A stretch of DNA of 64,000 bases from assembly GCA_017412765.1 (NCBI GenBank), contig JAFPWN010000045.1, positions 25,624 to 89,623 of the forward strand, written 5' to 3'. Source of the DNA: Oscillospiraceae bacterium (GTDB lineage Bacteria; Bacillota; Clostridia; Oscillospirales; Oscillospiraceae). Both the position numbers and the translations under genes were made by a program. Below the pieces are notes generated by a model. It was not told the DNA's origin. It made no database searches and saw only the letters and a program-made list of their open reading frames with translations. This document shows, piece after piece, positions 18,301 to 25,246 of this stretch; within the stretch, counting starts at the first letter, position 1; each line of letters starts with the position of its first letter.

Positions 18301-18391
18301 CGAGCGTCAGAACGAGCGCGATGACGAGAACGATCGCCGTGACGACGGATTTTGTTATGACCTTTTTCTTTGAGGCTTTATTCATTTTCAT
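15386..18391 (-). CDS. Membrane-anchored GH3 glycosidase with permuted domains
   Basis: 1,001 residues. An N-terminal signal-anchor helix (VVTAIVLVIALVLTLVI) precedes a GH3 C-terminal-type domain (EEGMILLRNDEGALPV; LAEILKGEVNPSGHTPD). A fibronectin-like domain lies near 390-490 and the GH3 barrel domain follows (GTNTHRSAFGGRNYEYYSED; FMKHYALNDQE). The likely nucleophile Asp is in GTVLTDAGG near 880. A C-terminal transmembrane helix (VYALWAVTALFAVFEIVTI) and a charged tail end it. The start ATG overlaps the upstream stop (ATGA) and has AAGGAG. The order of domains is the permuted one seen in rumen/gut Clostridia. Both ends appear membrane-embedded, holding the enzyme on the cell surface. Confidence 0.9.
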   Translation of the reverse strand: MKMNKASKKKVITKSVVTAIVLVIALVLTLVINAFSSWIDTWLGRGAMTVTETAGLTGDYISFNAKTNEEARDNAAAATLKTAEEGMILLRNDEGALPVSADTKITILGYYAWHNNMSGGEDPATTDNAVSLAKGLENAFNTNQAVNDLYAAASGDFADPAQAFASVEATFAEYDTAVIVFKRNSGEGSDQVRVKNDNGVERTGLSIDTAEYKLIDYASKHCSKVIIVINSANTMELPWLDPNDSGYNGKMYTDPYSGVSYDFSGIKAAIWAGCCGSQGGTALAEILKGEVNPSGHTPDIYVRDLKNETTFMNFGNFEYTNGRSLDTYLGASVYFVEYEEGIYIGYRYHETAAAEAAKGNYAGYDYDKSVLYPFGYGLSYTTFDMAYEGTPSYDSATDSYTFNVKVTNTGSVAGKAVAQIYVSQPYEYGQVEKSHVQLVGFQKTKLLAAGESQTVTITALRDYFTNYDYKDAKAYTLDAGDYKFYLSENSHSWASISDGDSSKVWTHNIPSKIVYNESGAGKRTTDLTVATNALDEETNYKFKAYNEGSTGDGYIHTMSRENFAASFPTAPTGNDLIISDERAIKQIEIYDVWADDQNPITEMPETDVDKTSYTLVEMRGVDFDDPKWDDYINQFTVDSMAMMFMNGGWNELADTDNGVPISYDADSPYGFYAGMLKISQYPHNIWYCGAPMVSATWNLELATELGYAFAEEAWLFKQDDGQPITGLYGYGTNTHRSAFGGRNYEYYSEDPVLAGKFAATEASSASEKGLICFMKHYALNDQETNRQNNGYCAWCDEQAFREIYNRSFEIYMKEAKMNVNYYAADDNGVVTMQTKTMPAATGIMTCYNRIGGIYGGASNAINQILRDEIGFKGTVLTDAGGEPNTYMTTDLALRRGQNLTLTNNGSNGLYDIESPTAVYWLKQSTHYLLYNKANSNCVMGLTPGAVITYGIAPREIIVYALWAVTALFAVFEIVTIIPIATGKKKVEEKVKTGSDDDADEY

Positions 18392-19026
18392 TTATCTCCT
18401 TTCTTCGGGGCGTATTTTTTTGCGAAGGCTTTCTGCTGCATAAGGAATACGCCGTTATATACCTTGACGGCGGCGCAGAGGAGCAGCACGATGCCGGCGA
18501 TTATAGCGAACGCGGTGGGGACAAACGTGCTGCCGGGGTCGTTAACATAGCTTGCGAAATTGTAGACTCCTCCGCTGGTGACGGCGGTCTTGGCGACGGG
18601 CACGATGAAAAAGCCGAGCACGAGTGCGGAGTAGCAGAGGAAGCCGCCGGAGATAAACTCCTTTACCGCCTTCGTCTGATTCTTGCCGGCCTTGTAGGTC
18701 GCCGTGCAGACTATGAGCACAAGGACTGTGCCGACCATTCCCACGATCGCGATGGGGTTGGGATTAAAAAGGTTATCCTGCATTATGAACTGCCCGCCGC
18801 AGCCCCAGAAGACCATCTGCCAGCCGGGGAAGGTAAAGCCCTCGGAGAAATTCGCTGCGGATACTATTGTGTCGGGCGTGCTGACCTTCAGAAAGGTCAC
18901 GCCGAGAAGGTTGTACGCGATAAGAAGCAGGATCGCCGCGATTGAAGCTGCGGTGGTGACGGTCTGAAGGAGCTTGCGAGTTTTCTTCATACCGTCGAGC
19001 TTTTCTTTTATCTGAGCTTCCGTCAT
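18388..19026 (-). CDS. Four-helix membrane protein of unknown function
   Basis: The 212-residue protein has a charged N-terminal segment (MTEAQIKEKLDGMKKTRK) and four hydrophobic helices, near 19-46, 90-110, 130-155 and 175-200. It sits between the lipoprotein and GH3 genes, overlapping the GH3 start by 4 nt, so the three form one operon. I recognise no family. It may serve as membrane partner of the GH3 enzyme. Confidence 0.75.
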   Translation of the reverse strand: MTEAQIKEKLDGMKKTRKLLQTVTTAASIAAILLLIAYNLLGVTFLKVSTPDTIVSAANFSEGFTFPGWQMVFWGCGGQFIMQDNLFNPNPIAIVGMVGTVLVLIVCTATYKAGKNQTKAVKEFISGGFLCYSALVLGFFIVPVAKTAVTSGGVYNFASYVNDPGSTFVPTAFAIIAGIVLLLCAAVKVYNGVFLMQQKAFAKKYAPKKGDK

Positions 19027-19038
19027 CTCAGCGCCTCC

Positions 19039-20394
19039 TTAACCGTTTGCCGCGGGAGCATCGCCGCCGCTCGTGGCCTCTCCCTCGGCGGGAGCTTCGC
19101 CCTCAGCGGGAGCTTCACCGCCCTGAGCGGGAGCTTCACCGCCCTGAGCGGGAGCTTCACCGCCCTGAGCGGGAGCTTCACCGCCCTGAGCGGGAGCCTC
19201 GGGCTGAGTGCCGTCGGTATTGAATACTCTCTCAACGGTGCTTGCGGAGGAGCCGTTTCCGCTCGTCCAGGAGACCGTGAGCTTGCCGCCCTCGGCGGCG
19301 TAGGTAGTGCCGTCGAGCACAACGACAAGGCTGTCACCCGAACCTGTGTAGCTTCCGTCCTTGCTTCTCGCGCCGTTCTCCCTGAGCACGGCGTAGCCCT
19401 TGTCGGTTAGCTCGAGAGTGTAGTCGCCCTCGCCGCAGAGGAGGGTCATAACGGTCTTGCCGTCAAAGTCCTCATCGGTGTAGGTGACGTTCTCGTTTGA
19501 ATACATTATCGTCCCGTCGTAGTTTACGCGGTAGCCCTCTTTTCCGGCGGTTCCGCAGTAGATTGCAGTGTAGTCCGTACCCCAGAGGGAGACTGTGATA
19601 TTGCCCGTGGCGGCATCGGTCGTCCACATACCGCGCTTATAGGTGGGAGTAGAGCCGGACTGAACAAGGCAGTTTGCCGTTCCGTCCTTCTCAAGCCAGA
19701 GATTTGTAGTGCTCGCATTGCCGGTCTGCGTGGTTCCGTTCGCCGTGAAGGTTATCTCGGCGTCGCGTACCTCAAAGTCCTCATAGTCGGAGGCTATCTC
19801 CTTGCGGAAGGCGGTGTCCTTCCCCTGAAACTGCACAAGTCCCGCGCTGGCGTCGTTTGCGAAGACGGGCAGATAGAAGATGTGACGGGAGCTAGCCTTG
19901 TCAAAGTCGGTCTTCGTCGTCACAGAGGCGTCGTTCAGCACCAGAATGTAGCCGTAGCCTGTGTCCTTCGTCCATGTTCCGCTCTGCTTGAAGTCGAGGC
20001 TTCTCTTTGTAGCCTCGTCTGGCTCGGGAACGTCCTCGGCGGGCGTTGCGCTCGGATCGGAGCCGCCACCGCCGCCGGGGCCCTGCTGAACGGCCTCCTG
20101 CGCCTTGCCGACACAGGTTCCTGCAAGCTCGAGCGTGCCGTCGGAGTTCAGCGTGACCTTGAGGGTGTAGGCGTAGGATCCGATGTTGACCTCCTTGTCC
20201 CAGTTCGTCTTGTCGGCCGCGACGAACTCGGGAAGGCTCTCCTGGGTCTGAGACTCAGTTGTCTGCATCTTGGCCGACGTGTCAGCTTTCTTTCCCGTCT
20301 CCGTGGACGCAGTGCCGCTGCCACAGCCTGTAAGAGCCAGCGAGAATGCAAGGCCTCCGGCCATAACGGCGGCGAGCATTTTTTGCTTATTCAT
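19039..20394 (-). CDS. Large lipoprotein with C-terminal GGEAPAQ repeats
   Basis: The 451-residue protein has a lipoprotein signal (FSLALTGCGSG), a Ser/Thr-rich linker, and repeated beta-strand-rich segments with Asp/Gly-Thr motifs such as LTLNSDGTLELAG and ELTDKGYAVLRENG. The tail has about five 7-residue GGEAPAQ/E units encoded by a 21-bp tandem repeat. It heads the operon with a four-helix membrane protein and a GH3. Paired ACGAAC sites lie 134-163 bp upstream. Carbohydrate binding at the surface is plausible, but no known binding module was recognised. Confidence 0.78.
   Translation of the reverse strand: MNKQKMLAAVMAGGLAFSLALTGCGSGTASTETGKKADTSAKMQTTESQTQESLPEFVAADKTNWDKEVNIGSYAYTLKVTLNSDGTLELAGTCVGKAQEAVQQGPGGGGGSDPSATPAEDVPEPDEATKRSLDFKQSGTWTKDTGYGYILVLNDASVTTKTDFDKASSRHIFYLPVFANDASAGLVQFQGKDTAFRKEIASDYEDFEVRDAEITFTANGTTQTGNASTTNLWLEKDGTANCLVQSGSTPTYKRGMWTTDAATGNITVSLWGTDYTAIYCGTAGKEGYRVNYDGTIMYSNENVTYTDEDFDGKTVMTLLCGEGDYTLELTDKGYAVLRENGARSKDGSYTGSGDSLVVVLDGTTYAAEGGKLTVSWTSGNGSSASTVERVFNTDGTQPEAPAQGGEAPAQGGEAPAQGGEAPAQGGEAPAEGEAPAEGEATSGGDAPAANG
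19106..19200 (-). repeat. 21-bp in-frame tandem repeat, about 4.5 copies
   Basis: Four near-perfect units of 21 bp start at 19106, 19127, 19148 and 19169, with a partial fifth. Each encodes GGEAPAQ in the lipoprotein tail. Such repeats easily change copy number by slippage without breaking the frame. Confidence 0.9.
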
Positions 20395-20527
20395 TTTTAT
20401 CCTCCTTTTTTGCCCAGTAAAAAACTGCGGCTTTTTTATTACAGCCGCAGTTTACGTTAATATTTAGCATGGAACAATATACCCGTTACAAACAGTTCTT
20501 TTTCTGTGACAAAAATGATTATCGTTG

Positions 20528-20557
20528 GGACGAACGGCAGTATTCCCGGGACGAACG
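20528..20557 (-). promoter_or_regulatory. Paired GGACGAACG sites, likely LytTR operator
   Basis: GGACGAACG occurs at 20528-20536 and 20549-20557, exactly 21 bp apart. It is the same motif as upstream of the other GH3 gene and lies 134-163 bp before the lipoprotein start at 20394. The spacing is typical for a LytTR dimer site. Confidence 0.6.
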
Positions 20558-20559
20558 TC

Positions 20560-20767
20560 CACGGCATCGGTGCTCGGCCTTTTGAACGACAAAGACCATC
20601 GCGTTACGCTCGTTATCGACGAGGATGTTCTGAAGGAAGAAATGTTTGGCTGCCATCCGTGTGAGAACACAAGCTCCATACGCTTCAAGACAAGCGACCT
20701 TACGGATAAGATACTGGCGGCGCTTGGAATAACACCGATAATCGTCCGCCTTTTTGGCGCAGAGTAA
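20560..20767 (+). pseudogene. C-terminal fragment of a YbaK/ProX-type tRNA deacylase
   Basis: The frame encodes LGLLNDKDHRVTLVIDED and FGCHPCENTSSIRFKTSDL, which match the C-terminal third of YbaK/EbsC-family prolyl-tRNA editing proteins. The N-terminal two thirds are absent and no plausible start fits. It is probably a remnant of a chromosomal or cargo gene truncated when the neighbouring elements joined. Confidence 0.65.
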
Positions 20768-20863
20768 AGAAGTATAATAATGTAAGTTTTCAGACGCTGA
20801 GGAAAAGCGCTTGTTTTGCGACGTTTTACGGCTCTTGTGAGCAGTATCCAAGAATATTTAAAA

Positions 20864-20930
20864 TCGCCGCGTAGCCTTATAAACACTGGCTTCGCGGCGG
20901 TTATTCAGAATAGCAGTCAAATATTGGTCA
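20864..20930. repeat. Second copy of the hairpin and paired-repeat att-like block
   Basis: It is a diverged direct copy of 2091-2158: an inverted GC-rich stem around AAACACTGGCTTCGCGG, then TTATTCAGAATAG and a TAGCAGTCAAATATTGGTCA pair. It ends inside the stop codon of the PIN-domain pseudogene. Together the two copies bracket the acylation/GH3 cargo. The stretch 20395-20527 holds only the lipoprotein leader and promoter region, with no other gene seen. Confidence 0.5.
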
Positions 20931-21352
20931 TTCACCCTCGGAGGACAAAAGCGCGAGAAGGTCTTCCGGCAAATATACGGTAATGGGAGAAGCGGTATAA
21001 TCCTTCTCGTTCCTTGTGACAATTGCGTCCATACCGCTGCGCTTCGCCGACTCCACCATAACGGCATCCTCATAGTCCTATAACACGGAGGAAACAGCCC
21101 TGCGACAGTCCATATCCGTTGTATCAATGATTCCAACAAGCCCCATAAGGGTCGTAATAATACGGCGGGTTTCCACATCGCTGTGGGTCAGACGGTGAGT
21201 GAGATAATATATGTCTGTAACCGCTTTTGTCGTAATGAAACCTTCAATGTAGTTATTTGCTGCGGCGAGAATGATTTTTCCGCGTTTTCACTAAAAGGTT
21301 TTCTCGATTGCAGAGCGTCAATTATGACGCAGGTGTCTATCAGTACCTTCAT
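20928..21352 (-). pseudogene. PIN-domain toxin, frameshifted and with a nonsense codon
   Basis: The frame starts at ATG 21352 (MKVLIDTCVIIDALQSRKPF), a VapC-type PIN start with its first catalytic Asp. About 28 codons in, reading must shift one base to continue as ILAAANNYIEGFITTKAVTD and then IYYLTHRLTHSDVETRR. A TAG interrupts before DYEDAVMVESAKRSGMDAIV, and the frame ends in TGA at 20928. Intact, it would be a roughly 140-residue ribonuclease toxin. Two independent lesions make it non-functional. Its start overlaps the antitoxin stop by 4 nt. Confidence 0.8.
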
Positions 21353-21564
21353 TTTTTGCCCAGCCGCTCCTCTTTTGCCTCCTCAAGCGTCATACCCTGC
21401 GGAACGGATCCGAAAAGCGACTTCGCCATATCGACCCGCTGCTGAAAAGGGTTAGAGAGTTTTGCCACAATCTTGCCGTTGCGGGTGATGTAGATATCCT
21501 CACTCTCGGCCAGAAGCAGATACTTAGACAAATTCATCTTAAGCTCCGTTGCCGTGATATACAT
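21349..21564 (-). CDS. Antitoxin, Phd/YefM-like, partner of the broken PIN toxin
   Basis: I chose ATG 21564 because GGGAGGG lies 7 nt upstream. The 71-residue product MYITATELKMNLSKYLLLAE, then DIYITRNGKIVAKLSNP, matches Phd/YefM-type antitoxins, with a DNA-binding N-terminal region and a toxin-wrapping tail. The gene is intact although the toxin is destroyed. It may still repress its own promoter or neutralise a related toxin elsewhere. Confidence 0.8.
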   Translation of the reverse strand: MYITATELKMNLSKYLLLAESEDIYITRNGKIVAKLSNPFQQRVDMAKSLFGSVPQGMTLEEAKEERLGKK

Positions 21565-21732
21565 GTAAAACCCTCCCATCAACTATCTCACTATTATTTT
21601 GCGCAAAGCAAACGATATTGTCAATATAAATGTACAAAGCTTTTAGAGCGCTGAACTTATTACAGCTTTTCTCCATATTGCGGTATAGTTTTCTGCGGAA
21701 TAATGTGGTATTGTCCGATTGAGGTGACAAAG

Positions 21733-22833
21733 GTGGCGTGTATAAAGAAAAAGAGTGAGAGAAAGTACAAAATCACGGTCTCAAACGGATATCGCAGAGG
21801 GAAGAAGATATCAAGAGCAAAGACAATTACTGTACCGAGCTCCGTTCCGGCAAGAGGTATAGCGCAGTACGTTTCATACGAAGCCGAGAAGTTTGAGAGG
21901 AGCTTCAGAAACGGCTATTCCGAATTCGCTGATACCACCTTTGAAGAATATGCAGCAGGCTGGCTTGAGCGGCAGGTGAGTTACGCACCGAGCACAAGAG
22001 CGAGCTATGGGAGAATGCTTGAGGTTGTTTATCCATACATCGGCAGAATAAAGCTCTATTCGCTGAAGCCGATAGTGCTTGAAAATATGCTCTCTGAACT
22101 GAGAAAACGCATTGTCAGAGGAAAGGTGATAAAGGAGACCACGGTGCAGAATTATCTTACCGTGGTCTCCGCTGTTTTATCTGACGCAAAGCGAAATGAA
22201 ATAATAGAGCACAATCCGGCAAGACATGTGCCTTTACCGAAAGAGGATGAGCCTGAGCAGCAGATACCCTCCCCGGAGGAAATCAAAATGATACTCCGGG
22301 AGCTTGAAAACGAAAAGCCGGTGTACAGATTCTACTACTTTCTTGCGATACATACCGGAATGCGCAGGGGAGAGCTGTGCGCTCTCAAGTGGTCTGATAT
22401 AGAGATTCGGGAAAAATGTATAGTCATTACAGTCAGCAGATCGAGAAGCACAGTACTCGGTCAGGGATTGTTGGAGGGGAAAACGAAAAACGGTAAAACG
22501 AGAACAGTTATGCTGGATATCAGCGCGAAGGAGGCGCTGGAAGTACAGCATAAAGACAGCGACTACATATTTGTTGATGATAAGGGGAACAGAGTTCACC
22601 CGGATACCTTCACAAAGCGGTTGAAGAAGATTTATAAGCGGCTGGGCTTGAATGAAAAATATCACCTTCATTCGCTCCGGCACTATTTTGTGACAGCGCT
22701 ACTGCACGGAGATATAGACAAGGAAACTGTTGCCGAGCTTGCGGGTCATGGAGATACTACGTTCCTTGAGCGCACATACTGCCATCCGGTAGATGAGAAG
22801 AAGCTTGCCGCGGCGAAGGTGATTAAGATATAG
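21733..22833 (+). CDS. Tyrosine recombinase (integrase) of element B
   Basis: I chose GTG 21733 because it aligns with the start of the related integrase at 34824 (xAxIKKKxERKxKITVSNGY) and has GAGGTGA upstream. The 366-residue protein has an N-terminal SAM-like core-binding domain (FEEYAAGWLERQVSYAPST). The catalytic domain shows Arg in TGMRRGELCALKW, HSLRHYF, and GHGDTTFLERTYCH with the nucleophilic Tyr. All catalytic residues are present, so it may be active. It is convergent with the sigma-like gene, 12 nt away. Confidence 0.92.
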   Translation: MACIKKKSERKYKITVSNGYRRGKKISRAKTITVPSSVPARGIAQYVSYEAEKFERSFRNGYSEFADTTFEEYAAGWLERQVSYAPSTRASYGRMLEVVYPYIGRIKLYSLKPIVLENMLSELRKRIVRGKVIKETTVQNYLTVVSAVLSDAKRNEIIEHNPARHVPLPKEDEPEQQIPSPEEIKMILRELENEKPVYRFYYFLAIHTGMRRGELCALKWSDIEIREKCIVITVSRSRSTVLGQGLLEGKTKNGKTRTVMLDISAKEALEVQHKDSDYIFVDDKGNRVHPDTFTKRLKKIYKRLGLNEKYHLHSLRHYFVTALLHGDIDKETVAELAGHGDTTFLERTYCHPVDEKKLAAAKVIKI

Positions 22834-22845
22834 CGTGATTGACTT

Positions 22846-23457
22846 TCAAAACTCTTTCTTAAAATTCTCTATTGCATTTATTGCGCTGCTCCAATTACGC
22901 CATTCTGTGAAGAAGCTTTCCCGCAGACGTGAAAGCGCTGCGCTCTTTGCTTTCTCAGCGCCGTCGAGCCGCAGACTCTCGGCAAAAGCAATATCATCGA
23001 GAGACTTTCTTGCGTATCCGAACGCACCGTAAAAATGCCCGAGGATATATCTGTCCCTTGCGCTGAGAGAATTGAAGCTGCGCTCTAAAATCTCCTGCTT
23101 GATCTCGCTGAGAACAACTGCTTCAGCATCGTCTGCATATTCGTCTTCAAAGCAATGCTCATCGAATTCATCTGCATTATTTATGTAGCCGTAATGATCG
23201 TTGAGCCACCCGAGCATTGAATAGCGTATCGGAGTATAGATATAAGTCGTGAGCCTCAGGCCGAGATCAGGATCGAAGCCGTCAATAATTCGGACAAAGA
23301 CTTCAGCGCCAACGCCGCATAGCTCTTCACGGAGCGAAGTATCGGCAGTGAGCTCATTTGCAATGCTGCGTATGAACTTCTGAAGCTGGGTATAGAGCGC
23401 GCCAAGGGCTTCGGAACTACCGTCCTTGTACTGAATGAAAAGCTCCTCATTCGTCAT
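22846..23457 (-). CDS. Sigma-70-like regulator, element B copy
   Basis: The 203-residue protein has a sigma region 2-like part (RLTTYIYTPIRYSMLGWLND) and a region 4-like helix-turn-helix part (SLSARDRYILGHFYGAFG; SLDDIAFAESLRLDG). It differs from the copy at 30965-31573 at only a few positions. It overlaps the DUF6076 gene by 11 nt. In related integrative elements this pair precedes RepA. A role in element transcription is inferred. Confidence 0.75.
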   Translation of the reverse strand: MTNEELFIQYKDGSSEALGALYTQLQKFIRSIANELTADTSLREELCGVGAEVFVRIIDGFDPDLGLRLTTYIYTPIRYSMLGWLNDHYGYINNADEFDEHCFEDEYADDAEAVVLSEIKQEILERSFNSLSARDRYILGHFYGAFGYARKSLDDIAFAESLRLDGAEKAKSAALSRLRESFFTEWRNWSSAINAIENFKKEF

Positions 23458-24172
23458 CGGGCGTTACCTTCTTCGGTCTGCCTCTCGGCTTTGACCTGCG
23501 CTCGATGCCGCAGAGAGCGTAGATGTTCTCAGATTGTAGCTGCTCCTCGAAATCCTCAAACGACACACCGGAGCCGATGGCTGCGTCGTGGTATAGATCC
23601 TTCGCCTTCGCAATCACGCGCTCCATCTCGGCGTATGTTATAGCCTTCTTCGTCAGATCCTTGTCGAGCCGCATAAGCAATCTCCGCAGTGAAGCCGCTC
23701 TCGGATCGTCACCCGCAGCCTCCTTCACACCCCTCATACGATAGCCGAGCGTCGCGCAGGTGGCGTTCGATCCCGGAAAACGCCTGTCACAGTACTTAGT
23801 GTGGCGGGCGTTTTTCAGCAGAAAATATCTTCCGCAATACTCGCACTGACGAATGATGAAGCCGGCTGAGAGCGCACCGTAGAAATCTGTTTTCAGAAAT
23901 CCCTGAAGGGTAGAGACTTCGTAGTAGTCGTAGATTTTGTATTCGCCGGAGCCTGGTTGAGTCTCGCGCGGAACGTGCCTGACTCTCATCTCATCAACAC
24001 TCGTAAACAACCCTGTGCCCTCAATGGGATTTGCTATCCACTTGTATGAGCGCTCATCGTATAAAAACGAGCTTAGCGCAGAGGCGTAGCTGTTGGGATT
24101 CAGCTCATCGAGCTTCATAAGGCAGCGTTGTATGAAATGGAAGATAGTGTTGTTGAAGGAATAGAGGTCTTC
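23447..24172 (-). pseudogene. DUF6076 protein, N-terminal third deleted (element B)
   Basis: From the internal ATG at 24118 the frame encodes 223 residues nearly identical to residues 150-372 of the intact copy (31563-32681). They include the CEYCGRYFLLKNARHTKYC zinc-binding block. Coding similarity continues upstream to 24173, where the sequence switches abruptly to RepA. The C-terminal domain might still be produced from the internal ATG. Confidence 0.75.
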
Positions 24173-24173
24173 A

Positions 24174-24476
24174 TACGTTTCTGGGTCGTCCGTCGATACA
24201 AGGCACAGCGTTTTATCTCTGCCTTGAGGATACGCTCCAGCGCGTGCGGGAGAGGCTGAACACGATCACAGACGACGTTCCGCCTGCGATTCGTCTGTGC
24301 GAAAAGGTTCCCTCTCTCGAAAACGATTTAGTGAGCTGCATACGAAATACGGTCTCTGAATTTCCTGACACGAGGATCGTAGTCGTAGATACCTTCCAGA
24401 AGGTGCGTAAGAACGATGATGTGACTTACGCGAATGACTACGCCGACGTTGTGAGTATTATGCCGGTGAGTTATTA
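24174..24476 (+). pseudogene. RepA-like ATPase fragment (element B)
   Basis: It corresponds to the middle of the intact RepA at 32845-33870: GRPSIQGTAFYLCLEDT-like coding through IVVVDTFQKVRKNDDVTYAN. The Walker A end is deleted, and after ANDYADV the frame runs into unrelated sequence and stops at 24475-24477. It is certainly non-functional as a helicase loader or ATPase. Confidence 0.8.
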
Positions 24477-24541
24477 AATCGTGAAAAATCGCTGATCTCT
24501 GCGTTTGAGGAATGACCAAGAGGTGAAAAAAGGTACATTAA

Positions 24542-25246
24542 TTACAATGAGCTTGCATAAGCCTCGAATGCGGCGAGAAAGCTTCGCTTTTTAGGCTGGC
24601 TGATACGAAGAACACAGCCGTCGAGCACAGCATCATAGCCCTTTATTGACTGGACAAAGCGAAGATTTACGAGGTAGCAGCGGTTACAGAACGCAAAGTT
24701 GAAGCTCCCCAGCTTTTTTGCGGCCTCTGATATTGAGCCGTACTGAGTGTAGTCGCCGCTGAGGGTATGAAAAATGACGTGATGCCCCTCCGCCTCAACG
24801 TAAAGAATCGTTTCGGGAGACAGTCGAACAGATCCGATATCACTGCGGATAATTATTCCCCGAGAGGAGATCGCCGCGGTTTTCAGAAGTGTTTTCTCGA
24901 GCTTGAGAGAAAAGTCAAAGTAGCTTATCGGCTTTACAAAGTAATTTGCGGCCTGAACCTCGTAGCCCTGAAGCGCATATTGCTTTAAGCTTGTCATAAA
25001 GACGAGCAGAACACTGTTGTCAAGCTCACGGAGCTTATGCGCGGCGTCCATACCGTTCATGTACGGCATCTGTATATCCATAATTACAAGGTCATACTCG
25101 GGCAGATATGGATCAAGAAAGATTACAGCGTTATTAAAGCGCTTCACATTTACGGAAATGCCCTTCTCTTTTTCATAGCGGGAGAAATAGTCGCAAACGA
25201 CTGCGGCGTCTGCGTCGCTGTCCTCAACTAATGCTACTCGTATCAC
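24542..25246 (-). CDS. LytTR-family response regulator (second system)
   Basis: The 234-residue protein has a receiver domain (RVALVEDSDADA; Asp in YDLVIMDIQMPYMNG near 57; Thr/Ser-Lys in VFMTSLKQY). The LytTR domain begins near 135 (IRSDIGSVRLSPETILYVEA; FCNRCYLVNLRFV). It overlaps the kinase gene by 23 nt. Downstream across a divergent gap are a GH78-like and an SGNH gene, a probable target operon. No clear ACGAAC pair was found upstream of those genes. Confidence 0.9.
   Translation of the reverse strand: MIRVALVEDSDADAAVVCDYFSRYEKEKGISVNVKRFNNAVIFLDPYLPEYDLVIMDIQMPYMNGMDAAHKLRELDNSVLLVFMTSLKQYALQGYEVQAANYFVKPISYFDFSLKLEKTLLKTAAISSRGIIIRSDIGSVRLSPETILYVEAEGHHVIFHTLSGDYTQYGSISEAAKKLGSFNFAFCNRCYLVNLRFVQSIKGYDAVLDGCVLRISQPKKRSFLAAFEAYASSL

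Larger units (their letters stand above)
21733..24476. mobile_element. Decayed integrative element B (integrase, sigma-like, DUF6076, RepA remnants)
   Basis: Gene order is integrase, then on the opposite strand sigma-like and DUF6076, then a RepA fragment. The sigma-like and DUF6076 parts are nearly identical to those of the module at 30965-35951. The integrase is only about 60% identical. An internal deletion of roughly 0.74 kb, relative to the other module, joins the middle of DUF6076 to the middle of RepA at about 24173. The RepA part is cut again at about 24450. Relaxase is missing. The integrase lies next to sigma, which corresponds to the joint of a circular form of the other module. 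Confidence 0.65.

Noticed and set aside
19106..19200. Tandem 21-bp repeats considered as a CRISPR array
   Set aside because: Units are contiguous without spacers, in frame with a lipoprotein gene; no cas genes are nearby. No CRISPR array was seen anywhere in the window.
20464..20886. Minus-strand frames near 20464-20886
   Set aside because: They lie opposite the YbaK/ProX remnant, which has recognisable motifs on the plus strand; no domain on the minus strand.
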